A stretch of DNA of 64,000 nt from Paraburkholderia sp. D15 (GTDB lineage: Bacteria; Pseudomonadota; Gammaproteobacteria; Burkholderiales; Burkholderiaceae), in the NCBI RefSeq assembly GCF_029910215.1, contig NZ_CP110396.1, positions 2,480,001-2,544,000 on the forward strand, written 5' to 3'. The notes under the pieces are model-generated. The model was not told where the DNA came from. It made no database searches and saw only the letters and a program-made list of their open reading frames with translations. Position 1 is the first letter of the stretch. Each line of letters begins with the position of its first letter. Positions 8,873 to 16,738 of the stretch are shown one piece after another. Made by a program: the position numbers and the translations under genes.

Positions 8873-10999
8873 TCAATCGTCGGGATTGATGTCGGTGCGG
8901 GTGGCTTGCACGACGATATGGTCCGCATCCAGGTGAATCACGGCCGATCCTTTGTGCAATTCAATCGCATCCGCTGTCATATGTATCGACGTTCCCCCCT
9001 CTCCCCCCACCTTGATCCAAAGCTCCTTCGCCTCGATCGTATGCACCCCCGCCGGCGTCTTATGCGTCGTATTTCCCTGCGTCACCGTGTCCTGCAGATT
9101 CCCCACCGACACCGTCGTCAGGTGATCGCCCTTCGCCACCGCGATCGACCGGTCGCCCTTCAACACCTGCGTGGTCTGCGCGTTTTCCACCACGGTATTC
9201 ATGTCCTTCTGCGCGTGCATGAAGAACTCCTGCGAACCGTTCACGTCGGAGAAGCGCATCTCGTTCGAGCCCGCGCCTTTGTGCGTCTGACTCTTGATGC
9301 CCATCGTCTGGCCGCCGGTGTCGTGATACGGATTGCCCGACTCGCCGTTGAACACGCGCCCGACGATTACCGGGTTATCCGGATCGCCCTCGTTGTACGC
9401 GACGATCACTTCCTGACCGATACGCGGAATCGCCGAGCCGCCCCAACCGTTGCCGGCCCACGGTTGCGATACGCGAATCCACATCGAATCCGAGCCGTCC
9501 ATCTTGCCGCGGCGGTCCCACATGAAATGCAGCTTCACGCGGCTGCCGTCGGTGAAAATCTCCTCGCCTTTCGGGCCGACGACGATCGCCGCCTGCGTGC
9601 CGTGCATATACGGCTTCGGCGTGCGACGCTCCGCGCGAAACGGCACGTCGACGGGCAGGCACGTGAACGTGTTTCGGTAAGGCATCTTCGCGTCGTGACG
9701 CGTGAAGTCGTTGACCGCTTCGTGACGCACATGCAGCAGCGCGAATTGCTGGTTGTCGTATTTCGACACCGGATGATTCACCAGCGTGAACCGGCCTGTC
9801 GTGGTCATCCGCCACGCGTAGCCGCTGCCGGTGAATTGGCGCGCCTCGGCTTCTTCCGCCTCCATCGCATAGCGCGCGTAGCGTTCGCCGTCGCTGCCGA
9901 GGTCGTATAGCGACTGATACTGGTAACGCTCCGTCTTGCCGATGCCGGGGTTCTTCAACGAACCGGTGGGCATTTCCACGTGCATCAACGGCGACGACGG
10001 CGCGTTGTAGTTGAAGTCGCGAAACGTCACCTTGCCGACGCGAAAGCTGAATGCTTCATCCCAGCGGTCGATGCCGTTCAACTCGCTGGCGGCGCTGTCC
10101 GCGTAGTAGGGAACGGTCTTCATGTTGTCGATCGGCGCGAAGAAATCGTTGCGGTCACCGATCAGCAGCACGTGTTTGTCTTTCTCGTGACGGAACGTCC
10201 AGAACATGCCTTCCTGTTCCATCAGCCGCGCGCAGAAGTTGTAATAAGACTCCTGGTACATCACCACGTATTCGAGTTTCGGACGCGTGCCGCGAATGCT
10301 GAAAGAGAAGTCGGAAAAGCCGAGTTCCTGAAAGATCCCGGTGAGGATGTCCTGTGCCGACTGGTTCTGGAAAATGCGGCAATCGGTGGAGCGCGTCAAA
10401 AACCAGAGCCATGGCACGACGGTCATTTCGTAACGCGTGACAGTGCCGGAATTGCCGACGCGGCCAAACGACGCGACGTAACCATGAAAATACCGTTCGC
10501 TATTTCCGGGCGATGTCGCGACGATCTTTGTCGGCGTGAAATTGGCGCTCTGCGATTCGAGCGTGATCTTGACGCGCTGTCCGACAATCTGTTCGATTTC
10601 GATGTCGCTGCGATGGGACAGCAGGTCGAGATGAATGTCCGGCAATTGGCACAGGTGTTCATCGGCCACCAATGCATTCACCAGCAGTACATCATTACCG
10701 AGTGGTGTATCGATTTTGACGAAGCGGTTTTCCTGCGTCAGGCGCGGTTGTGCGCCGCCGGCGCTATTGATGGCGTCCGCGATCGATGCGGGTGTTTTGC
10801 CGATCAGCGAGAGCCCGCTCTGCGCGAGTTGCATTGCGCCCGACGCCCCCGCCATCAGTCCCGCGCCCGGCATGCCGGTTAGCGAAGCGACCTGCGTGGC
10901 GAGGCCCGCGAGTGAACCGAGATTGCCGAGCGAGCTACCCGCGCCGTTCGAGCCCACAGGACTGCCGCCGAAAGCGCTGCCATTCGATGCAAAACTCAT
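8873..10999 (-). CDS. vgrG: Type VI secretion tip protein VgrG
   Basis: 708 residues counted from the ATG at 10999, chosen because GGAG lies 7 to 8 bases upstream; an in-frame ATG 42 bases earlier lacks such a site. The core starts near residue 90 with RLTQENRFVKIDTPLG (gp27-like), passes through the OB-fold and Gly-rich gp5 needle (VGRVFNGE, IVAYNEGDPDNPVIV), and ends in a short DUF2345-like tail. The first 80 or so residues are Gly/Ser/Ala-rich with apolar helices, an unusual extension. VgrG forms the puncturing tip and would carry the PAAR-Rhs protein encoded two genes on. No other T6SS structural gene is present, so this is an accessory vgrG island. Confidence 0.95.
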   Translation of the reverse strand: MSFASNGSAFGGSPVGSNGAGSSLGNLGSLAGLATQVASLTGMPGAGLMAGASGAMQLAQSGLSLIGKTPASIADAINSAGGAQPRLTQENRFVKIDTPLGNDVLLVNALVADEHLCQLPDIHLDLLSHRSDIEIEQIVGQRVKITLESQSANFTPTKIVATSPGNSERYFHGYVASFGRVGNSGTVTRYEMTVVPWLWFLTRSTDCRIFQNQSAQDILTGIFQELGFSDFSFSIRGTRPKLEYVVMYQESYYNFCARLMEQEGMFWTFRHEKDKHVLLIGDRNDFFAPIDNMKTVPYYADSAASELNGIDRWDEAFSFRVGKVTFRDFNYNAPSSPLMHVEMPTGSLKNPGIGKTERYQYQSLYDLGSDGERYARYAMEAEEAEARQFTGSGYAWRMTTTGRFTLVNHPVSKYDNQQFALLHVRHEAVNDFTRHDAKMPYRNTFTCLPVDVPFRAERRTPKPYMHGTQAAIVVGPKGEEIFTDGSRVKLHFMWDRRGKMDGSDSMWIRVSQPWAGNGWGGSAIPRIGQEVIVAYNEGDPDNPVIVGRVFNGESGNPYHDTGGQTMGIKSQTHKGAGSNEMRFSDVNGSQEFFMHAQKDMNTVVENAQTTQVLKGDRSIAVAKGDHLTTVSVGNLQDTVTQGNTTHKTPAGVHTIEAKELWIKVGGEGGTSIHMTADAIELHKGSAVIHLDADHIVVQATRTDINPDD

Positions 11000-11478
11000 A
11001 ATTAACTCCGCCAATCCATGAAACGGGCATATCGATAACACCGTGCGTTAATGCCGCATGCGTTATGCGTGCGCGGTGGCACGAGAAAGATACGTGATGG
11101 AAATGCGATGCGGTTCTTTTGAAAAGGCGCTCAGTTTAGCGGCGCTTGGCGAGCGGGTTTGTTACAAAGTGTGTTCGCCGCTGAGATTTAACGATTCGAA
11201 AAGAAAACGAGTGAACGATGGCTAAATTTCACGCGATGTAAATACAAGCCGCGTATGAAATATTCGTGACAGGTGTGCGATTTCGAGCATCGCGCTGTCG
11301 CAGTATGGTGGAGAGAAAAGAAGAATCCGATTGCAGAGACGTCGAGAGAACTTTCTTGCTGCAATAGAAAATGCACGCGCGTAGTGCGCGTGCATTTGCT
11401 GGCGGGCGTATGGTTCGCCGCCAGAAGTACTGCCTGAATCGATCAATTGCGCCGCGCGCTACTGCGCACTAACGAACA
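11000..11478. other. Intergenic region upstream of vgrG
   Basis: AT-richer than its surroundings and without a credible gene; two minus-strand frames of 62 and 74 codons (11188-11446) lack a ribosome binding site and protein-like composition. It should hold the vgrG promoter near 11000-11150 and contains the terminator of the LprI-like gene, listed separately. Confidence 0.55.
11369..11397 (-). terminator. Rho-independent terminator of the LprI-like gene
   Basis: A perfect 12-bp stem (AAATGCACGCGC and its complement) with a 5-base loop. Read on the minus strand it is followed by TTTTCTATT. It lies about 80 bp behind the stop of the LprI-like gene and before the vgrG promoter region. Confidence 0.75.
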
Positions 11479-11997
11479 CTACTGTGCGCTCGTGGTCGTT
11501 GCGTTCGCAACCGCTACACCCTTCATCTTTCTCACTGCGTCGGCCGCCGAAGGCGCGAGATTCTGTTTCGCCAGCGAAGCGTCGAACGCTTCTCGATGCG
11601 CCTGTTTCGCCTGTTCATAATCGGCATCCAGTTCGGCAATGCGGCGCTCGTACCAACCCTTCACGCAAGCTTCGTCGCTGCAATGATGTTGACGCCACAA
11701 CCATTGGTGCGTGCGCGCCGCTTCGAGCGCGGCAGCGTCGAGCGTGGTGTCCTTCGCGCGTTGCCACGAGACGGCGAGACGATCGTCGAGTGCCGACAGC
11801 GCGGGATCATGACAGACGATCTTTTCGGATGCGGACAACTTGCCGGTGCATTTGAAGCTTGCCGCCGAGGCTTCGACGCTCATCGTCGCGCCCGAAGCGA
11901 TCAAGCCGATCGCGAACAACGTGGACGGTTTCAGCAGGCGTCGAAAAGTAAGAACGATCGAAGCGGTGGAAGCGGAAACGGTATCGAAAGTGGACAT
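11479..11997 (-). CDS. LprI-like secreted protein (DUF1311 type)
   Basis: 172 residues from the ATG at 11997. A signal peptide is likely: a hydrophobic stretch around LFAIGLIASGATMSVEASA with cleavage after ASA. The mature part, ASFKCTGKLSASEKIVCHDP followed by LSALDDRLAVSW and paired cysteines (HHCSDEACVKGW), matches the LprI / lysozyme-inhibitor N-terminal family (DUF1311), which folds as a small disulfide-linked helical domain. Function in this organism is unknown; some relatives inhibit lysozyme. A longer in-frame start at 12063 exists, but AAAGG before 11997 favours the shorter form. It lies 151 bp behind tonB and may be read separately. Confidence 0.8.
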   Translation of the reverse strand: MSTFDTVSASTASIVLTFRRLLKPSTLFAIGLIASGATMSVEASAASFKCTGKLSASEKIVCHDPALSALDDRLAVSWQRAKDTTLDAAALEAARTHQWLWRQHHCSDEACVKGWYERRIAELDADYEQAKQAHREAFDASLAKQNLAPSAADAVRKMKGVAVANATTTSAQ

Positions 11998-12148
11998 GCC
12001 GAGCCTTTGTCGAGTGAAGTAATCGGGAAAGCGATTGCTGTCACGGCAGAATAGGGCGGTCACGATTTCGCGATCGGTGGAGCAGGCGCTGCGAATCCAG
12101 GGTGATTACAAGAACTTCCCGGTTCTTTACTGGCGTGGCGTACTGGTC

Positions 12149-12910
12149 TCAATCCACATTGAAGTGCACGCGAATGTCCTGCCTGCTTTCCATCGGATGA
12201 CCGGCTTGCATGGCGGGCGAGAAACGCCACTTGCGCAATACTTCCAGCAATAGTTGATTCAGGCGCGGGTTCGGCGTGGCTTTGACGAGATCCACGTCGA
12301 TCGATCCGTCGGCGTGAATCGTGAAGCGGGCGGTCGCGACGGTTCGATAAGCCTGGTCGCGCAGGTCGTCGGGAAGCTCGGGCAACGGTTGGGCGATCGC
12401 GCGCGCGGTGGTATCGCCAGGCGATGTCGTGGTGGACGCCGCGCGCTGTGTTTCGTTGTTCGTTGCGCTCGCACTCGGCGCCGGCGTTTCGGGCGCGGAA
12501 ATGGGCTTTTCCGTCGACGTCGACGTCGACGCGGTTGCCGCAGGCGTTGCGTTCTGGTCGACACGCCGATCATCCGGCACCGGCGATTTGACCGTGATGT
12601 GTGGCGACGGCGCGTGAACCGGACGAGCCACCTCCGGCTTCGATGGCCTCACTGGAACCGAGGGCACCGCCGCAGTTGCAGGCTGGGTCGACAAAGCGCG
12701 TGCCACAACCGGCCGGCCCGGTTCGACGGGTGGTTCCAGTTCCACCAGCCGCATCTCCACCGGTGGTTGTTCGCGCAACGTTGTCCGCGCTGGTGCCGCC
12801 AACCATTGGGCCGCCACGAACAACGCGCCAAGGCAGAGCAAGGTGGCGAAAAAAACCGCCAACGTCATTCGAACAGCCGGGGCATCGTCCGCGTAAGCGG
12901 TTAAACGCAT
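12149..12910 (-). CDS. tonB: TonB energy transducer
   Basis: 253 residues from the ATG at 12910, eight bp behind the exbD stop. One N-terminal membrane helix (MTLAVFFATLLCLGALFVAA) is followed by a Pro/Ala/Thr-rich periplasmic spacer (about 60-170) and a C-terminal TonB domain (DLRDQAYRTVATARF, then LLLEVLRKWRFSPA). TonB couples the proton gradient, via ExbB/ExbD, to outer-membrane receptors. It is the last gene of a receptor-exbB-exbD-tonB operon, so it probably serves that receptor specifically. A longer in-frame start at 13009 would overlap exbD by about 90 bp and is less likely. Confidence 0.9.
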   Translation of the reverse strand: MRLTAYADDAPAVRMTLAVFFATLLCLGALFVAAQWLAAPARTTLREQPPVEMRLVELEPPVEPGRPVVARALSTQPATAAVPSVPVRPSKPEVARPVHAPSPHITVKSPVPDDRRVDQNATPAATASTSTSTEKPISAPETPAPSASATNNETQRAASTTTSPGDTTARAIAQPLPELPDDLRDQAYRTVATARFTIHADGSIDVDLVKATPNPRLNQLLLEVLRKWRFSPAMQAGHPMESRQDIRVHFNVD

Positions 12911-12917
12911 CCGTTGC

Positions 12918-13316
12918 CTATTCACGATGAACCGCGACCAGAAAACGCTCCGCGCCAGCCCGTCGCGCCGCGAGCATCGCCTGGACGACGACGCCATGGC
13001 CGGCCGCATCGTCGGCGGCGATCACGACGTTGCCGTCCGGCTGCAATAGCCGTTTGACCGCCGGCTCGATCTGATCGGCCTGCACACGCAGATGATTGAC
13101 GAACACCACGTTGTGGCTATCCACGGAAATCGTCAGCGGCTCGTGCGCATTCAGCGCTTGCGCGCGGCCGGCGGGCAGCGTGATCCTGACCGCGTCGAGT
13201 CGCTGCATCGCGAGCGAAGCGAGCATGAAGGTCGCAAGCAGAAAGAACATCACATCGATCATCGGAATGATTTCGATGCGACCGCGCCGGGCCGCGCGCG
13301 AGCGTTTGAATTTCAC
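12918..13316 (-). CDS. exbD: ExbD biopolymer transport protein
   Basis: 132 residues: a basic cytoplasmic N-terminus (MKFKRSRAARRGRIEIIPMI), one membrane helix carrying the family's essential aspartate in PMIDVMFFLLATFML, and a periplasmic ExbD/TolR domain. ExbD uses the protonation of that aspartate to energise TonB. Its ATG overlaps the exbB stop by four bases, showing translational coupling. Confidence 0.95.
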   Translation of the reverse strand: MKFKRSRAARRGRIEIIPMIDVMFFLLATFMLASLAMQRLDAVRITLPAGRAQALNAHEPLTISVDSHNVVFVNHLRVQADQIEPAVKRLLQPDGNVVIAADDAAGHGVVVQAMLAARRAGAERFLVAVHRE

Positions 13317-14008
13317 GCCTGCACTCCCGCTTCGAGATGAGCCGAAGCGCCGGCTTCGACGACGGCCTCAGGAGAAATGCCATCCGCCGCGAGCCGTGCC
13401 TCCCCCAATCGCGCATTCGCGAACGCTTCGAGCTCGTCCATCAAACGTTCAAGCCGCCGCGAAAAATAGTTGAACGCAAATAGCGCGAACAACGCGACCA
13501 CCAAGCCGATCGCGGTCGCCACCAGCGACTGCGCGACGCCGCCAGTCACGCCGCCCGGATCGACGAGCCCCGCGCCGCCGAACAACTGGAACGAATGCAT
13601 CATGCCCACGATCGTCCCGAGCAAACCCAGCAGCGGCGCGGCCGTCACGATGGTTTCAAGCACCCAGAAGCCGCGGCTCATGTCGCGCTCGATACGCGAG
13701 GCCAAGGCTTGCGCATTCGCCTCGCGCAACCATAACGGCGTGTGCGGATCGGGCGCCCAGGGGGCGCTCATCCGCCGGAACGCGTTCTGCTCGCCCACCG
13801 CGCTCAGTCGCGCGGACCAATCCATCCGCGCAGCGGGCACGGCGATCTGATAAGCGTCGCGTATCGACGCGGGCAAACGCCCGGACCGCGCGAACACATA
13901 GCCGCGATCCAGAATGATCGCCACCGCCGCGACAGCCAGAATCGCGAGCGGATAAACGACCCATCCGCCCACGCGTACCGCTGTCAGTACATTCGTCCAC
14001 TCTTGCAT
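13313..14008 (-). CDS. exbB: ExbB/TolQ/MotA-family proton channel protein
   Basis: 231 residues with three membrane helices: an N-terminal one (VVYPLAILAVAAVAIILDRG) and two after the large cytoplasmic loop (ETIVTAAPLLGLLGTIVGMM and QSLVATAIGLVVALFALFAF), the standard ExbB arrangement. The GLLGTIVGM and LVATAIGLVVA segments are typical of the family. It lies 30 bp behind the receptor gene and overlaps exbD by four bases. It forms the pentameric part of the ExbBD motor. Confidence 0.95.
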   Translation of the reverse strand: MQEWTNVLTAVRVGGWVVYPLAILAVAAVAIILDRGYVFARSGRLPASIRDAYQIAVPAARMDWSARLSAVGEQNAFRRMSAPWAPDPHTPLWLREANAQALASRIERDMSRGFWVLETIVTAAPLLGLLGTIVGMMHSFQLFGGAGLVDPGGVTGGVAQSLVATAIGLVVALFALFAFNYFSRRLERLMDELEAFANARLGEARLAADGISPEAVVEAGASAHLEAGVQA

Positions 14009-14038
14009 GACCTACCTCTACGCAACGACCTGACCGAT

Positions 14039-16195
14039 TCAGAAATGCTTGGTGATGCCCGCATAAACGGCGAAATGCGGACCGTACTGCGGCGCGCCGA
14101 CACCGATGCCGGAGCCGTCGCGCAACTCGTACACACGGTTGAACGCGTTGATGACCATCAGGCGCGCATCGAACTTGCCGATCAACGGCTGATTGAAATG
14201 CTGGATCACGCCGAGGTTGATCTGCGCGTAGACAGGCAGACGGTCGGTATTCGCAAAGCCGCTACGCAAACCGGTGCCGACGAGACCATCGAACGTGAAG
14301 GTGGTACGGCCGAGATCGTAGGCGCCGCCGAACGACGCGGTAATGCGCTGATCGTGGTCGAGGTACACCCAGTGATTGTTGATGTAGGCCAGTTCCGCCG
14401 GATCGAAGTTGAACTGCGCGGAATCGATGTCCTTGCCCTGCGCGCGGCTATACGCGATGTTCAGATACGCGGACAGGTTGTCCTGTTTGTAGTTCGCGGT
14501 GAATTCGAGCCCGTACACGCGGCCGTATTGATAGTTGAACGGCGTGTAGATGAGCGCGGTTCCGAACTGGCCTTCGTCGAGCAGATTGGTCGATTTCTTG
14601 TAGTACGCGTCGAGGCCGACCGTCAGGTTCGAGCCGAGACGCTGCGTCACGCCGAGATCGAAATAGTGACTGCGTTCCGGTTGCACCTGGTCGTTCTGGC
14701 TCGACGGACTCTGATTGGTCGTGCCGTTGAAACGGTTGATGGTCGAGCCCGACACCAGCTCGAACGCGGGTGGCGTGAAATAGCGCGCATAGCCTGCGTG
14801 AAACGTAGTGGTCGGCGTCAACGCATAGACCAGCCCGATGCGCGGGCTCAACTGGCTCGCGCTGACGTACTCGTCCATTTTGTCGTAGCGCAGACCGTAG
14901 TTCAGCGTGAGCTTGCTGGTCAGTTTCCATTCGTCCTGCACGTAAGCGCTATACAGGTAGCCGGTTTTGCTGCTCGAATCCTGAATGTTGAACGGCTGGT
15001 CGGAGAGTTGGTTGCCCGCATCGTCGACGGCGAAGACGTTCACGCTGTCGTCGAATACCGCATGCTCCTGCTGGAAGAACACGCCGGCGCGAATCGTGTG
15101 CTTGTCGTTGAGCCGCCACGTGGTATCCACCTGCGCGCCGTTGGCCGAATTGCTGTGGAAGTCTTTCGATGCCACGCCGTTGAACAGCAGATCGCCGACC
15201 GGGTCCGGGTTGAACTGGGTGCGCGTGTAGCGCGTGAACAACGCGACCTGATAGTCGAGCGCGCCGCCGTTGGTGCCCTGCAGCGCGACCACCGCGAAGT
15301 TGTTCAGCTCGGACTGCGTTTCGTTCAGTTGACTCGAATCGAAGGTGTTGTTGCCGTTCAGCGTGAAGTTGGTCGCGAGACCCGGCGTGTTGGGAATCTG
15401 GAACTGGTTGCTGGTGGTGCCGAACATCAGGCTCACGCGAGTGAGCGGATTGATGATGTACGACATATAACCGAATGCATCGCCCTGACGCGTGTGATCG
15501 TGAATCGCGCTCGCGCTGGAGGTCGGGTTCTCGATGCCGAGATTGTTCACGCCAAGCGAGCCGCTGAAGTAATAGCTGAACGGCCCCTGACTGCCGAACA
15601 CATCCGCGCTGGTCTTCAGCGTTTGATGGCTGCCGCCGAACACGTCGATCGAGCCGCCGTTGCCCGTATCGCCGGTCTTGGTGCGGATGTCTACCACGCC
15701 GGCCGTGCGATAGCCGTATTGCGCGGGCAACGCCCCGGTCAGCAGATTCACCTGGTCGATGATGCGCGTGTCGAGTGCCTGCCCGAAACCGCTGATCGGC
15801 TCGGGAATGATGATGCCGTTGATCCGGTATTGCAGATTCGCGTGATCGCCGCGCACGTGCAGTTGCCCGTACGAGTCGCTGGCCACGCCGGGCGCCTGCA
15901 GCAGCACCTGGTTGAGCGGCGTGTCCTGCCCCGCGGGCAGCGCGTCGATATCGGCCTGGCTGAAGCGGTACACGCTGCTGCCGGTCTCGGGCAGCAAGCC
16001 GTTGCGCGCGCGGTCGAGCCGTTTGGCGTTCACCTGGACGTCGAGCGTATCGTTCTTCGTGGCGGTTGCGCCCGATGTATCGGGGGCGGTGCCGGTTGGC
16101 GCGCTTTCGTCCGTGGCGGCGTGGACGTGGGCGGAGAGGCCGGAGAGCGCGAAGAGCAGGAGTACGGCATGGGAGACACGCGTGCGGTTTTTCAT
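14039..16195 (-). CDS. TonB-dependent outer-membrane receptor, possibly for zinc
   Basis: 718 residues from the ATG at 16195, which opens a clear signal peptide (MKNRTRVSHAVLLLFALSGL, cleaved after VHA). A plug domain (about 60-190; ALPAGQDTPLNQVLLQAPGV, QLHVRGDHANLQYRINGI) precedes a 22-strand type barrel ending in GPHFAVYAGITKHF with C-terminal Phe. Substrate is not evident from sequence. Upstream lies a palindrome close to Zur boxes, so zinc (free or bound to a small carrier) is the best guess. First gene of an operon with its own exbB-exbD-tonB, a sign of a dedicated uptake system. The longer frame to 16300 lacks a signal peptide at its start and is not preferred. Confidence 0.88.
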   Translation of the reverse strand: MKNRTRVSHAVLLLFALSGLSAHVHAATDESAPTGTAPDTSGATATKNDTLDVQVNAKRLDRARNGLLPETGSSVYRFSQADIDALPAGQDTPLNQVLLQAPGVASDSYGQLHVRGDHANLQYRINGIIIPEPISGFGQALDTRIIDQVNLLTGALPAQYGYRTAGVVDIRTKTGDTGNGGSIDVFGGSHQTLKTSADVFGSQGPFSYYFSGSLGVNNLGIENPTSSASAIHDHTRQGDAFGYMSYIINPLTRVSLMFGTTSNQFQIPNTPGLATNFTLNGNNTFDSSQLNETQSELNNFAVVALQGTNGGALDYQVALFTRYTRTQFNPDPVGDLLFNGVASKDFHSNSANGAQVDTTWRLNDKHTIRAGVFFQQEHAVFDDSVNVFAVDDAGNQLSDQPFNIQDSSSKTGYLYSAYVQDEWKLTSKLTLNYGLRYDKMDEYVSASQLSPRIGLVYALTPTTTFHAGYARYFTPPAFELVSGSTINRFNGTTNQSPSSQNDQVQPERSHYFDLGVTQRLGSNLTVGLDAYYKKSTNLLDEGQFGTALIYTPFNYQYGRVYGLEFTANYKQDNLSAYLNIAYSRAQGKDIDSAQFNFDPAELAYINNHWVYLDHDQRITASFGGAYDLGRTTFTFDGLVGTGLRSGFANTDRLPVYAQINLGVIQHFNQPLIGKFDARLMVINAFNRVYELRDGSGIGVGAPQYGPHFAVYAGITKHF

Positions 16196-16331
16196 CGTTA
16201 TGGCGAGTGTGTTGGCGACGGGATGGAAGCGTTTTCGTCGAGTTGACGGTGTTGCTGTTTTCTGCGGACGAGCGAGGCCGGCGTGGCGGGTCCGCCCCAC
16301 GCGAGATTGTCGACTGCTGTCTTAGGCCTAA

Positions 16332-16348
16332 AATGTTATAACATTACA
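16332..16348 (-). promoter_or_regulatory. Zur-box-like operator upstream of the receptor operon
   Basis: 16332-16345 is a perfect 14-bp palindrome, AATGTTATAACATT. The 15-base stretch TGTTATAACATTACA (16334-16348) agrees with the general proteobacterial Zur consensus TGTTATAATATAACA at 13 positions. It lies about 140 bp upstream of the receptor start, in a place fit for repression. Zinc control is inference. Confidence 0.5.
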
Positions 16349-16738
16349 TAAAGTTTGGAAACTAAAAGTTGAGGAGCGTGTCAGGCGAGGCGCGTGGAGA
16401 AGGGAACTCTCCCGGTCGAAAGAGGGAGGCGCGCGAGTGTGCCCACGAAACGAGGCGAAGAACGATACGGCATCCTGACGATCAATCCCGGCTTGCAGTC
16501 CACCTCGACTTAAGCAGGTGGCGATCACGACAACCACATGCACCAGTTGTTGACGACATCCCGCAAACCCTTGCCCAGTAAGGCCGCCAAACGTTTGCGC
16601 GATTCCCTCCGACGAATCCATGCACTAAAGAAATGCATTGCGCATGTCGTTATCCCGTCAAATAAGTCAGGACCATCGGGCCTCCGCGCGTGCCTGAGCG
16701 CGGAAGCCCGAGGAATCAGCTCTTCGGGGGAATGAATC
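16349..16738. other. Divergent intergenic region with a hairpin before the FliG-like gene
   Basis: No gene seen. It separates the divergent receptor operon and the FliG/MotA/MotB-like operon and must hold the latter's promoter. At 16678-16709 an inverted repeat (GGGC-TCCGCGC against GCGCGGA-GCCC, one mismatch, 8-base loop) ends about 30 bp before the start codon, so it would fold in the mRNA leader; there is no U-run behind it. Confidence 0.5.

Noticed and set aside
11188..11446. Small minus-strand frames upstream of vgrG
   Set aside because: They overlap each other and the LprI terminator and have no protein-like composition.
12110..12127. Terminator behind tonB
   Set aside because: AAGAAC/GTTCTT is only a 6-bp stem without a U-run; too weak to call.
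13742..16246. 834-codon plus-strand open frame
   Set aside because: It lies opposite the TonB-dependent receptor, whose signal peptide, plug and barrel are clear; the plus frame is Arg/Val-rich with no family signs, a by-product of high GC.
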